Shown: in pieces, positions 1-8,329 of the stretch
Position numbering within the stretch: position 1 is the stretch's first letter
Layout: each line of letters opens with the position of its first letter
Origin: Terriglobia bacterium
GTDB lineage: Bacteria > Acidobacteriota > Terriglobia > Bryobacterales > Bryobacteraceae
Reading direction: 5' to 3'
Assembly (NCBI GenBank): GCA_025358575.1
Contig: JANYJA010000133.1
Location: forward strand, 1 to 35,780
DNA: 35,780 nt
Translations under genes and position numbers: made by a program
Notes under the pieces: generated by a model
What the model was told of the DNA's origin: nothing
The model's input: only the letters and a program-made list of their open reading frames with translations
Databases searched by the model: none

Positions 1-210
1 TTGATTCTTGCCGATGGTGAGGTGCGTTTCATGAATTTCGATGGCCGGACGGCAGCCGAGGGCGAGCAAAAGCGCGGCGGTGAGGACGAAGAGCCCAGCG
101 GGAATGAACGCAGGGAGCCACTGGAGGCCCAGCCAGCCTGAAAACACGCCGAGAATCAGGGCGACAATACCGAACGAAACGTAATGGCGGGCGGGCAGGT
201 ACCGAGTCAT
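1..210 (-). CDS. small membrane protein, 3' part missing (cut by window edge)
   Basis: An open frame begins at an ATG (210-208) and runs without a stop for 70 codons to the left edge, so only the N-terminus is visible. It starts MTRYLPARHYVSF, followed by two hydrophobic stretches at about residues 13-30 and 34-53 separated by a short turn with two Trp. It then becomes hydrophilic with the motif IEIHETHLTIGKN at 57-69. Two N-terminal helices followed by an 'ItethL' strand resemble bacterial PH-domain (YdbT/DUF304-like) membrane proteins, but the domain is cut, so this is only a suggestion. It lies on the same strand as the DUF1501 gene upstream, about 96 bases after that gene's stop. Another frame across 29-259 is open but has an Arg/Pro-rich composition typical of a shadow. 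Confidence 0.6.
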   Translation of the reverse strand, partial: MTRYLPARHYVSFGIVALILGVFSGWLGLQWLPAFIPAGLFVLTAALLLALGCRPAIEIHETHLTIGKNQ

Positions 211-306
211 TGGAAACCGCGAACTCTTTAAGCGTACTCCCGGGGAATTCGGGCGTCAATTCCGGGGTGGAATTTGGAAAGCCGATTGCGACGGGGCGGG
301 GCTGCC

Positions 307-1725
307 TTACCCCACCAGCTGCGGAATTACGCGACCGTGAACTTCAGTAAGTCGCTCTTTTCTTCCTTGGTGCAAGAAGCTTAAGGCATCTTGGTCGAGG
401 CCGAGTTGGTGCAGCATCGTCGTGTGGATATCGCGCACATGACAGGGGTCTTCTGTGGCGCGCAGACCAATCGCGTCGGTCGCTCCGACGACTTGTCCGC
501 CTTTGATGCCGCCTCCGGCCATCCACATGGAGAAGCCGAGATTGTGATGGTCGCGGCCTTTGCTGCCTTGCGATTCTGGAGACCGGCCGAATTCCCCGCC
601 CCACACGACCAGCGTGGAATCGAGCAGTCCGCGCTGCTTCAGATCCTTTAAAAGAGCGGCGATGGGCTGATCGGTCTGCGAAGCCATGCGGATGTGGTTC
701 TCTTCAATGTCATCGTGAGCGTCCCATTGCAGGTTGCCGGTGCCGCCGCCGGAGACGGGGCAAATAAAGCGCACGCCCTTCTCGATGAGACGGCGGGCCA
801 TCAGGAGCCGGTGACCGTAGTCGTCCGTCGCGGGTTTCCCGACACCATACATTTCAAGAGTCTTCGGGGACTCGCCGGAAAGATCAAAAACGGCAGGCGC
901 TTCGGTCTGCATTTTAAACGCAAGATCGTAGGCGTTGAGGCGCGCGGCCAATTCAGTGTCGTCAGGTTGCATGTCAGCCTGATTAAGCCGCTTGATGAGA
1001 TCGAGAGTCCGGCGGCGTTCGGCGGTGGTGGTTGTCACGGGAAGATCGAGATTGAGCACGGGCTTGCTGCCGGGACGAAACATGGTGGGCTGGTAAATCG
1101 CGGGGAGAAAGCCGTTCGAGTACAAGGGCTGGCCGGCTTCCTGCGCTCCGTGGGGATCGGGCATAACGACATAGCCGGGAAGCGACTTGCTTTCCGAGCC
1201 GAGGCCGTAGATCACCCACGATCCCATGCTCGGGAAACCCGGGATGACGCGACCGGTAAAGAGCTGATACTGCGCCGCCGAGTGCACCACCATGTCGCCG
1301 TGGCACGAGCGAATAACGGCAACGTCGTCGATGCACTCGGCGAGGTGCGGCATGAGATCGGAGACTTCGATGCCGCTTTGCCCATACTTCCTGAAGGTTC
1401 GCTTGGTGCCGAGCAGTTTGGCGGTGCCTTCGATGAACTGGTATTTGGCTTCGCCGAATTCGGCGGGACGTTTCTGACCGTCGAGCTGATTCAGCAGCGG
1501 TTTGGGATCGAAGGTCTCCATGTGACTGGGGCCGCCGGACATGAACAGGAAGATGACAGACTTGGCCTTAGCGGGGAGGCCGGGCGTTTTGGCCGTGAGA
1601 GGGTTGCGAGCATCGCTGGCGGCGAGGAGGTCGGCAAAGGCGAGCATGCCGAAGCCGCAGAAAGCGTCGGTGAGAAATTCGCGGCGGTTTCGGGTGGGGC
1701 GGGAATGCGGCTTATCAATTGACAT
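307..1725 (-). CDS. DUF1501 domain protein with Tat signal
   Basis: The 472-residue protein belongs to the DUF1501 family, which has an alkaline-phosphatase/sulfatase-like fold and is abundant in Planctomycetes, Verrucomicrobia and Solibacter-type Acidobacteria. Its biochemical role is not established. A twin-arginine signal is visible at residues 12-18 (RNRREFL), followed by a hydrophobic stretch, predicting export in a folded state. Family signatures include FLFMSGGPSHMETFDPKP near residue 60, HGDMVVHSA in the middle and GRDHHNLGFSMWMAGGG near the C-terminus. The start codon lies inside the end of the upstream DUF1549/1553 gene (11-base overlap), which implies translational coupling. This gene pair is the usual arrangement in these phyla and suggests a joint periplasmic function, perhaps in breakdown of complex substrates. 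That function is inference. Confidence 0.93.
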   Translation of the reverse strand: MSIDKPHSRPTRNRREFLTDAFCGFGMLAFADLLAASDARNPLTAKTPGLPAKAKSVIFLFMSGGPSHMETFDPKPLLNQLDGQKRPAEFGEAKYQFIEGTAKLLGTKRTFRKYGQSGIEVSDLMPHLAECIDDVAVIRSCHGDMVVHSAAQYQLFTGRVIPGFPSMGSWVIYGLGSESKSLPGYVVMPDPHGAQEAGQPLYSNGFLPAIYQPTMFRPGSKPVLNLDLPVTTTTAERRRTLDLIKRLNQADMQPDDTELAARLNAYDLAFKMQTEAPAVFDLSGESPKTLEMYGVGKPATDDYGHRLLMARRLIEKGVRFICPVSGGGTGNLQWDAHDDIEENHIRMASQTDQPIAALLKDLKQRGLLDSTLVVWGGEFGRSPESQGSKGRDHHNLGFSMWMAGGGIKGGQVVGATDAIGLRATEDPCHVRDIHTTMLHQLGLDQDALSFLHQGRKERLTEVHGRVIPQLVG

Positions 1726-3724
1726 AGAGAAATCCGTTCAGATTGAACATGGCGAGGGCAAACTGGTCAAGAGCCGCCGCCGCGGGCTTCACTTTCAGGA
1801 ACCGCAGGGCTAGCTTCATCTCGCTGGGCTTGGGTGCGCGACCGGCAGCCAGCTTATAGGCAAGCTCCACCTGCTTGCGCGGGCGATGACCGGCTTCCTT
1901 GATGAGCCGCTCGGCGAAAGCTTTGGCAGCTTGGTTGGAAAGATCGCCGTTCAACATTTCGAGCGCTTGCGGAGCGTGCGTGCTCGATTCGCGGCGAGGG
2001 CAACTGACTTGGAGGTCGGGCGAGTCAAACACTTCCATGAAGGGTAAACGTAAATTTCGCTTGGCGAAAAGATAGACGCTGCGGCGATCAAACTCGGCGG
2101 GGTCCTTGGCTACTTCCCACTGAGAAGGTTTGTAGAGTGCTTTCACGAGCGCCGGTTCGATGGGCGTGATCACTCCAGGGCCGCCGGTTTGAGTATTTAG
2201 GCGGCCGGCGATGCTGAGCATGGAATCGCGAATCTCTTCGGCATCGAGGCGGCGGCGCGGAAATTGCGAGAGGAATTTGTGATCCGGATCTATTTCCTGG
2301 CTGGATGCAATCGGGGCGGAAGACTGCCGGTAGGTGTTGCTCATCAGAATCAGCCGGTGAATGTGTTTGACGCTGAAGCCGCTGGCGACGAATTCGTTGG
2401 CGAGGAAATCGAGCAGTTCCGGGTTGGAAGGACGCTCGCCCATGCGGCCGAAGTCGTTGGGGGTGGCTACGATGCCGCGGCCGAAGTGATATTGCCAGAT
2501 GCGGTTTACCATTACGCGAGCCGTGAGTGGATTGTCTGGATCGGTCACCCACTTTGCGAGTTCGACGCGCGGTTTCAAGGTATCTTCGGGTAAATCCGGA
2601 GTATCGGGCGGCAGCAGAACGCCGAGAGTTCGCATTCCGACGCGATCGCCGCGGTTCTGGTAATCGCCGCGTTGCAGAAGATGAATCTCGGTCTTCTTCG
2701 CGGGATCGTCCATCACGGAATATAAAGATGGCAGCGGTCGCGGGAGCGAATCCTCCGCGTCTTCAAGCTGCTTGGTTAATTCAGTGAGGCCTTCACCGGT
2801 CTTGTTCGCCTTGATGGCCTTTTGCAAGGCTGCGATCTCAGCCCGGATTGGCGCGGCCTTCAATCTCCAAGCGGTTTCTTCTTCCGCTGAGGCTTTGCTT
2901 ACATCGTTCGGATACACGGGCGCAAAAAACGCCTGAATGCGGTAGTAATCGCTCTGGCGAAAGGGATCGAACTTGTGGTCATGACACCGCGCACAGCCGA
3001 GCGTGACGCCCAAAAGCCCAGCCCCTACGATGTTGGTCATCTCGGTGAGCACTTCGTTGCGGCTGCTCGAAACTTCCTGATTGCCGGCGTTCTTGCGAAG
3101 CGGACCCAGGCGATTGAAGCCGGCGGCTATGAGCGTTTCGTCTTCTTTTGGGCCGATCTCGTCTCCAGCAAGCTGTTCGGCCACGAAATGGTCGTAAGGC
3201 TTGTCGTTATTAAATGCCCGGATCACGTAATCGCGATAACGCCAGGAGCTGGACCGGTGGGTGTCGTATTCGAAACCATCGGTGTCGGAGTAACGCACCA
3301 CGTCAAGCCAATGTTGTCCCCATCGCTCACCGTAGTGAGGACTCGAGAGCGTGCGTTCGACTAGGTGTTCCCAGGCTTGCCGGGAACGATCCGCTACGAA
3401 CGCGGCGATCTCAGCAGGGGTCGGCGGAAGGCCGGTCAAATCGAACGATAGGCGACGAATTAAAACGGAGCGATCCGCTTGGGGTGAAGGCGTCAACTTC
3501 TCCTTCTTCATGCGGGCAAGCACGAAGGCGTCGAGGGTGGATCGCGCCCACGCGCTGTCCTTTAAGTCGCTGAAGGCGGGAGTGGCGGGGTGGGAGCGGC
3601 TTTGGAAAGCCCAGTGGTGGCGTTCGGATGCTGTATATTTGCCAAGCGGAGCGACAGGCTGCGTAGCACCGAGCAGTGACGCCGCCGCCATGGCAACCGC
3701 GAGCCCTCGAAAATGTCTGAACAT
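1715..3724 (-). CDS. DUF1549 and DUF1553 domain secreted protein with CxxCH motif
   Basis: This 669-residue protein has an N-terminal signal peptide (hydrophobic residues about 7-21, Ala-rich). It then carries a DUF1549 region (about 60-265) and a DUF1553 region (about 390-645), the standard two-domain layout of this family. The DUF1549 part ends in the hallmark GCARCHDHKFDPF, with C244, C247 and H248 forming a CxxCH c-type haem-binding signature. Many relatives carry an additional N-terminal planctomycete cytochrome c domain; none is visible here, because the mature protein starts directly before DUF1549. DUF1553 begins around RVELAKWVTDPDNPLTARVMVNRIW. It is first of the pair with DUF1501, with an 11-base overlap. 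Function is unproven; a periplasmic redox or hydrolytic role is inferred from export and the haem motif. Confidence 0.92.
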   Translation of the reverse strand: MFRHFRGLAVAMAAASLLGATQPVAPLGKYTASERHHWAFQSRSHPATPAFSDLKDSAWARSTLDAFVLARMKKEKLTPSPQADRSVLIRRLSFDLTGLPPTPAEIAAFVADRSRQAWEHLVERTLSSPHYGERWGQHWLDVVRYSDTDGFEYDTHRSSSWRYRDYVIRAFNNDKPYDHFVAEQLAGDEIGPKEDETLIAAGFNRLGPLRKNAGNQEVSSSRNEVLTEMTNIVGAGLLGVTLGCARCHDHKFDPFRQSDYYRIQAFFAPVYPNDVSKASAEEETAWRLKAAPIRAEIAALQKAIKANKTGEGLTELTKQLEDAEDSLPRPLPSLYSVMDDPAKKTEIHLLQRGDYQNRGDRVGMRTLGVLLPPDTPDLPEDTLKPRVELAKWVTDPDNPLTARVMVNRIWQYHFGRGIVATPNDFGRMGERPSNPELLDFLANEFVASGFSVKHIHRLILMSNTYRQSSAPIASSQEIDPDHKFLSQFPRRRLDAEEIRDSMLSIAGRLNTQTGGPGVITPIEPALVKALYKPSQWEVAKDPAEFDRRSVYLFAKRNLRLPFMEVFDSPDLQVSCPRRESSTHAPQALEMLNGDLSNQAAKAFAERLIKEAGHRPRKQVELAYKLAAGRAPKPSEMKLALRFLKVKPAAAALDQFALAMFNLNGFLYVN

Positions 3725-3778
3725 AGCCTTCGGCTGGATGAAAAATCGATCTTATCAGAGGACTAGCGCGGCATGCAC

Positions 3779-4363
3779 TCAGCAGGTCGGACCGGAATGC
3801 GTCTGCAAGCGTCGGCGCGTGAAATAGGTGACGCCCCGCCAGGTATAGTGAACCGCGCTCCAAGCGGTGGCGACTGTTGAAACAATCAGGAGCACACGCC
3901 CTAGCAGGTGGAAGAATTCTAAACCGTACGCGTTGGCCGCGAGCATTGCAATGGCTGTCATGATCTGAAAAAGCGTGCTGAGTTTGCCCCAAATCGTAGG
4001 AGTGTAGTCGTTGTAAGTTGAAACGTGCATGGCAATGGCCGAAGCGACAAGGAGGGCGATATCGCGCGCGAAGATCATGATAACGAACCACCAGGGGATG
4101 CTTCCGATATATCCGAGGGCTAGGTACACCCCGGCCATGAGCACCTTATCCGCGATGGGATCGAGGTATTGGCCCACGCGTGTCGTGCTGCCGGTGAGCC
4201 TTGCGACCGCGCCATCGAGGATGTCCGTGGCGGCTGCCAAACCGAACAGCCAACCGCCCCAGAGATGCTGCCCGCGCACAATCAGGAGAACGATCACGGG
4301 CATCGCCAGCATACGAAGTGACGTGAATAGATTCGGCGTATTGAACCCGCGCGGAAACCTCAT
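3779..4363 (-). CDS. pgsA: CDP-alcohol phosphatidyltransferase (PgsA-like)
   Basis: This 194-residue integral membrane enzyme transfers a phosphatidyl group from CDP-diacylglycerol to an alcohol acceptor. In the PgsA subgroup the acceptor is glycerol-3-phosphate, in phosphatidylglycerol synthesis. The whole family signature is present: D47xxD50G51xxAR, then G64xxxD68xxxD72, with exact spacing, the aspartates holding the divalent metals. About five hydrophobic segments follow. I chose the ATG at 4363 because homologues start with a short basic segment and N-P/T-P-N-L-F-T-S-L-R, as here. An in-frame start at 4528 would run through the divergent DUF427 gene. Acceptor identity cannot be read from the sequence, so pgsA is the likeliest of several (pgsA, pssA, phosphatidylinositol-phosphate synthase). 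An inositol-phosphate synthase lies about 12 kb away, which keeps the last option open. Confidence 0.85.
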   Translation of the reverse strand: MRFPRGFNTPNLFTSLRMLAMPVIVLLIVRGQHLWGGWLFGLAAATDILDGAVARLTGSTTRVGQYLDPIADKVLMAGVYLALGYIGSIPWWFVIMIFARDIALLVASAIAMHVSTYNDYTPTIWGKLSTLFQIMTAIAMLAANAYGLEFFHLLGRVLLIVSTVATAWSAVHYTWRGVTYFTRRRLQTHSGPTC

Positions 4364-4379
4364 GGAGTAAAATTCGATT

Positions 4380-4664
4380 ATGGCAAAGGCGATGTGGGAC
4401 GGCGTGGTTTTGGCCGAAAGCGACAAGTGTGTTGAGGTTGAAGGGAACCAATACTTCCCCCCGGAATCGATCAATAAACAGTTTTTTGCCGCCAGCGGCA
4501 CTACCACCGTGTGCCCCTGGAAAGGCACCGCGAGCTATTATACGATCGAAGTGAATGGGAAGCAGAATAAGGATGCGGCTTGGTATTACGCGGCCCCCAA
4601 GCCCGCTGCGTCGCAGATCAAAAATCACGTTGCCTTTTGGCGCGGCGTGCGGGTGGCGGCGTGA
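4380..4664 (+). CDS. DUF427 family protein
   Basis: A 94-residue cytosolic protein matches the DUF427 family in length and in its conserved pattern: an N-terminal beta strand with 'A.W.G.VLAESD', a central Y-F-P-P-E-S-I segment, the CPWKGTASYY motif around residues 45-54, and a C-terminal AAWYYAAPKPAA...KNHVAFW segment. The family is widespread in bacteria and fungi and has no established biochemical function; some databases label it nucleotidyltransferase-like. It is divergent from the phosphatidyltransferase gene with only 16 bases between the two start codons, so the two promoters must overlap each other's coding sequence. A weak GGAG lies 12 bases before the start. Confidence 0.9.
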   Translation: MAKAMWDGVVLAESDKCVEVEGNQYFPPESINKQFFAASGTTTVCPWKGTASYYTIEVNGKQNKDAAWYYAAPKPAASQIKNHVAFWRGVRVAA

Positions 4665-4740
4665 ACCCTCGTACACTCATGGGTTAAATATTAGTTTCAT
4701 GGAACGTTGCGTGCATCTGAACGGGTGAGGAGCAACACAC

Positions 4741-5007
4741 ATGGTACAAGTGATGGACAGACCCGAAACCGCACCCCACGTAGAGCATCGCGAAGGCACG
4801 ATCGCGCGCACAATCGAACAGCAGACAGCAAAACTGCCGTCTGACACATTTCTTTGGACTGCACTCGGATCGATTGCACTATCGTTAACTTTACAGATTA
4901 TGGGTGAAGAGAAAAAAGCCAATTTCGTGGGTCATTGGGCGCCGACGATTTTGATTTTGGGACTTTACAACAAACTGGTGAAGCTGCAGGGTTCGGACGC
5001 GGCGTAA
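4741..5007 (+). CDS. small two-helix membrane protein, unknown function
   Basis: An 88-residue protein follows a good ribosome site (GGTGAGGAG, eight bases before the ATG). The first 35 residues are hydrophilic and charged (HVEHREGTIARTIEQQTAKLPSD), then come hydrophobic segments at about 38-57 and 65-81, separated by a charged turn (GEEKKANFVGHW). Such a protein probably sits in the inner membrane with the N-terminus in the cytoplasm. I recognise no named domain. It is on the same strand as DUF427, 76 bases downstream, so it may be co-transcribed, and it converges with glgE. Confidence 0.75.
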   Translation: MVQVMDRPETAPHVEHREGTIARTIEQQTAKLPSDTFLWTALGSIALSLTLQIMGEEKKANFVGHWAPTILILGLYNKLVKLQGSDAA

Positions 5008-5051
5008 GTGTCGCGGGGCTCGGTTGGAGCCGGGCCTGCACGTTGCAGACT

Positions 5052-7046
5052 CTAAAGAAAATAATCAAAGTCGGCTTCCGTGTGCGCGCTGCGTCGAAGA
5101 CAGAAAATGTGAGCCGGCATCCTGTCCGGATGAAGCTCTACATAATTTCGTTCGCCGTGCCAGAAATATTTGGCGTCGGTTAGCAAATCATGAACTTGAT
5201 AGGGTTGATTTCCATCGATCTTCAATTGGTCCAGCGGCAGCGTGACGAATCCCGAATGCGCATGGTGGGGATCAAGATTGATCAAAACTATAATTAAGTT
5301 AGCTTCGTCGACGGATTGCTTGCTGTAGCAGATCAGTTGGTCACTATCGATGTGGTGAAACTGAAGTGTCCAATCTAATTGCAACGCGGGATTTTCTCGA
5401 CGGATGCGATTGACTTGGGTAATTAAATCACGCAGGTTGCGTGAATTTTCGACATCCCACTCGCGGAGCTGGTATTTTTCGGAGTCGATATATTCCTCAC
5501 TCCCCGGCCTTACCGGACGCGATTCCAGCAGTTCAAAAGCAGGGCCGTAGATGCCGTAGTTGGCACCGAGGGTTGCGGCAAGCAGGAAACGAATTAAAAA
5601 GGAAGAACGCATTCCGGTTTGCAGAAACTCAGGCAAAATGTCTGGGGTGTTGGGCCAATGATTGGGACGAAAAAAATCCCGGACACCGGTTTGAGTTAGT
5701 TCCGATAAGTAAGAAGTTATTTCGTGTTTAACCGTGCGCCACGGGAAGTATGTATAGGATTGGCTGAACCCCAGCTTGCCTAGCCGGTACATAACTTTAG
5801 GGCGGGTGAATGCTTCGGAAAGAAATAACACAGCCGGAAATTCACCCTTGATCTCAGTGATCACCCACTCCCAGAATGGAAATGTTTTTGTGTGCGGGTT
5901 GTCGACGCGGAAAATGCGAACGCCCTGCTCAATCCAGTAGCGGAAAACGCTCTTCAATTCCCGCCAAAGCTCGAACCACTGCGGTGTTTCGAAGTCGAAA
6001 GGATAGATATCCTGATACTTCTTGGGCGGATTTTCGGCGTATTGGATGGTGCCGTCGGGTCTCTTCCGGAACCAATCTTCGTGATCTTTGACGTAGGGAT
6101 GGTCGGGCGAGGCCTGGAAGGCGATATCAAGCGCGATCTGGATGCCCAATTCCGAAGCGCGGCGCAATAGACGACGAAAATCTTCGAGTGTGCCAAGTTC
6201 AGCGTGAACGGACTTAAATCCCCCCTCGGCGGAGCCAATCGCCCATGGGCTTCCCACGTCGCCAGGGTCCGAGGCAGGCAAATTGTTAGGCCCTTTTCGG
6301 AAGTTGACACCGATGGGATGAATAGGCGGAAAATACACAACGTCGAAGCCCATATCGGCGGCATATTGAAGACGCGCTTCGCAATCGGCGAAAGTTCCGT
6401 GTTGGCCTTCAACGCCCGAGGTGGAACGGGGAAAAAATTCGTACCATGCGCTAAATCGCGCGCGCAGCGGATCGACCACGAGCACAATTTCCCGATCCGC
6501 GTCGGTTGAATAGCGCCGATTGGGATACTTGACCATCGCTTCGTTGAGGGCATGGCTGGTTGCGGATTCTCGCTTCCGGGTTAAGTCCTCTTCAGAACGC
6601 ATGATACTAACCTGTTCGCCTAAAAACGAGGCATCGGGTTCGACGGCACGAGAAGCGGCATCCTCGATTAATTGTGCGCCAATCAGATAATCTACAGCGG
6701 TATCGCCCTTTGCCGCGATGCGCTTGAGAAGATCCTTGCGCCAAGTCTCATAGTGATCGATCCAGGCTTGGATAGTATAGCGATATCGGCCCAGTTCCGT
6801 CACCGTGAATTCGGCGGACCAGCGGTCATTCCCCAGAGGCTGCATGGGCTCCTGAATCCAAAATTCGGAACCGTCGGGCCGGTAAAGGACCAGCGCGGAG
6901 ATGGAATCGTGGCCATCCACGAAAATGTCGGCTTCGACACGAACGCGATCGCCGATAGTGCGTTTTACGGGGAAGCGACCGCCATCCACTTCCGGGGAAA
7001 TGGCTTCAATGACGACCCTGCGGCGTCCTTCCTTTGGAGTGATCAT
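5052..7046 (-). CDS. glgE: alpha-1,4-glucan:maltose-1-phosphate maltosyltransferase
   Basis: GlgE (GH13 subfamily 3) adds the maltosyl unit of maltose-1-phosphate to the non-reducing end of a growing alpha-1,4-glucan in the cytosol. The 664-residue length is usual. An N-terminal beta-sandwich domain (about 10-110, beginning RRRVVIEAISPEVDGGRFPVKR) is followed by the catalytic barrel. There VVYFPPIHPIG (237-245), D382 in RVDNPHTK (nucleophile) and E411 in LSEAFTRPKVM (acid/base) are all intact. The C-terminal beta domain ends near DYFL. Its start overlaps the stop of the upstream glycosyltransferase by four bases (ATGA), so the two are translationally coupled. That partner is of the GlgM type, which makes the maltose-1-phosphate substrate, so the pair forms a complete minimal pathway. 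Confidence 0.95.
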   Translation of the reverse strand: MITPKEGRRRVVIEAISPEVDGGRFPVKRTIGDRVRVEADIFVDGHDSISALVLYRPDGSEFWIQEPMQPLGNDRWSAEFTVTELGRYRYTIQAWIDHYETWRKDLLKRIAAKGDTAVDYLIGAQLIEDAASRAVEPDASFLGEQVSIMRSEEDLTRKRESATSHALNEAMVKYPNRRYSTDADREIVLVVDPLRARFSAWYEFFPRSTSGVEGQHGTFADCEARLQYAADMGFDVVYFPPIHPIGVNFRKGPNNLPASDPGDVGSPWAIGSAEGGFKSVHAELGTLEDFRRLLRRASELGIQIALDIAFQASPDHPYVKDHEDWFRKRPDGTIQYAENPPKKYQDIYPFDFETPQWFELWRELKSVFRYWIEQGVRIFRVDNPHTKTFPFWEWVITEIKGEFPAVLFLSEAFTRPKVMYRLGKLGFSQSYTYFPWRTVKHEITSYLSELTQTGVRDFFRPNHWPNTPDILPEFLQTGMRSSFLIRFLLAATLGANYGIYGPAFELLESRPVRPGSEEYIDSEKYQLREWDVENSRNLRDLITQVNRIRRENPALQLDWTLQFHHIDSDQLICYSKQSVDEANLIIVLINLDPHHAHSGFVTLPLDQLKIDGNQPYQVHDLLTDAKYFWHGERNYVELHPDRMPAHIFCLRRSAHTEADFDYFL

Positions 7047-8254
7047 GCCTTCCGCTCGATGAGTTTGCGATAGAGATCAATCGTCTGGAGCGCGATGGAT
7101 TGCCAACTGAAGGTTTCTTCGACGCGCCTGCGGCCAGCGTCGCCAAAGCGCCCGCACTTTTCGGGATCGCGCAAAAGCTCGGTAACTTTGGCGGCGAGGT
7201 CGCGAGCAAACTGTTCGGGGTGAGTCGGGAACGAAGTCACGGGGTCTTGTTCGAAGGGGATAAGGTACCCGGTTTCGCCATCGACCACCACTTCCTTGAT
7301 GCCGCCCGTGGAACTGCCGACAACCGCGGTTCTGCAGGCCATGGCTTCCAGGTTGATGATGCCGAAGGGCTCATAGATGGAAGGGCAACAGAAAACTCGC
7401 GCGTGACTATAGAACTGGATAACCTCAGGCTTAGAGATCATTTTTTCAATCCAGACGATATTCGGGTTTAACATTCGCGCTTGGTCAACTTTTAGGCGCA
7501 TCTCGACGGCAATTTCGGGCGTGTCGGGAGCGCCAGCGCAAAGTACGACCTGCGTGTCAGGCGGCATATATTGAATGGCGTCGACTAAGTTGGTAACGCC
7601 TTTCTGACGAGTGATGCGGCCCACGAAAAGCACAAACGGTTTCGATGGATCGACGCCGTATTCAGTCAGCGCGCGGGTTTCGCTGGTCCGCTGATATTGG
7701 TTCAGATCAATGCCGTTGTAGATGACGTGAATGCGTTCTTCCGGAATTGGATAGGCGCGCAGAATATCTTGCTTGGTGCCGCTGGAAACGGCGATCACGG
7801 CGTCAGCGTCCATGATCGCGGTTCGCTCCATCCACGAACTCATGGCGTAGCCGCTGCCAAGCTGCTCCGCCTTCCAAGCGCGGAGAGGTTCTAGGCTATG
7901 CGTGGTCAGCACGAAGGGGGTTCCGTAGAGTTTTTTAGCGAGAAATCCGGCCATGGACACATACCAAGTGTGCGTGTGGACTACGTCAACATCGGAGAGC
8001 GCCTTAACTTGGCTGAGGTTCATCGAGAAGGCCTCCAGCGCACCCTTAAACTTTTCTTTGGTGCCTTCGGTGATTTCGTTCCAGGGCAAGGAGCCACGGA
8101 CGCGCAGATTTCCTTCATCGAGATGCTGCTCACCCCAGCAATAGACTTCAACCTTTATTCTCTTCGCCAGTTCCCGGCTCAAGTATTCAACATGAACACC
8201 GGCGCCGCCATAGACGTGAGGCGGGTATTCGCGCGTGAACAAACCTACTCGCAA
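7043..8254 (-). CDS. glgM: GT4 glycosyltransferase, alpha-maltose-1-phosphate synthase type
   Basis: This GT4 enzyme of about 403 residues resembles actinobacterial glycogen synthase, reassigned as GlgM, which joins ADP-glucose and glucose-1-phosphate to give maltose-1-phosphate. The N-terminus RVGLFTREYPPHVYGGAGVHVEYLSREL is characteristic. The GT4 sugar-nucleotide region carries EPFGIINLEAMACRTAVVGSSTGGIKEVV, with the E-x7-E motif, near residue 300. I chose a TTG start at 8254. It is preceded at eight bases by a strong GGAGG (8267-8263), and homologues begin with M-R-V-. The ATG at 8275 has no ribosome site, and seven extra residues would precede the conserved start. The gene overlaps glgE by four bases and is divergent from a LacI-type regulator 75 bases away. 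A true starch/glycogen synthase activity is the alternative. Confidence 0.9.
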   Translation of the reverse strand: MRVGLFTREYPPHVYGGAGVHVEYLSRELAKRIKVEVYCWGEQHLDEGNLRVRGSLPWNEITEGTKEKFKGALEAFSMNLSQVKALSDVDVVHTHTWYVSMAGFLAKKLYGTPFVLTTHSLEPLRAWKAEQLGSGYAMSSWMERTAIMDADAVIAVSSGTKQDILRAYPIPEERIHVIYNGIDLNQYQRTSETRALTEYGVDPSKPFVLFVGRITRQKGVTNLVDAIQYMPPDTQVVLCAGAPDTPEIAVEMRLKVDQARMLNPNIVWIEKMISKPEVIQFYSHARVFCCPSIYEPFGIINLEAMACRTAVVGSSTGGIKEVVVDGETGYLIPFEQDPVTSFPTHPEQFARDLAAKVTELLRDPEKCGRFGDAGRRRVEETFSWQSIALQTIDLYRKLIERKA

Positions 8255-8293
8255 TCCTTGTCCCTCCAACCACATGTGAGCCTATCATGGAGG

Positions 8294-8302
8294 CGATTAT
8301 CG
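8294..8302. promoter_or_regulatory. small palindrome in glgM-lacI intergenic region, possible operator half
   Basis: CGATTATCG is an odd palindrome with four-base arms in the 75-base gap between the divergent glgM and LacI-type genes. LacI regulators usually bind CG-centred palindromes of 14-18 bases, and this one is shorter and not CG-centred. It is only a candidate for the site by which the regulator might control itself and glgM-glgE. Confidence 0.25.
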
Positions 8303-8329
8303 ACACCAGTTATGGAGCAATAGTGCATA

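Noticed and set aside
694-1722. 342-codon plus-strand open frame opposite the DUF1501 gene
   Set aside because: It is fully antisense to a clear family member and has no recognisable motif or ribosome site; a high-GC shadow.
307-3724. Planctomycete origin of the window on account of DUF1501/DUF1549
   Set aside because: The pair also occurs in Solibacter-type Acidobacteriota, and the remaining gene content (small AT-hook protein, GlgM/GlgE, M28-PDZ) fits these better; still not proven.
3411-4091. 226-codon minus-strand frame spanning the phosphatidyltransferase and DUF1549 gene ends
   Set aside because: It is out of phase with both real genes and composed of Arg/His/Cys-rich sequence.
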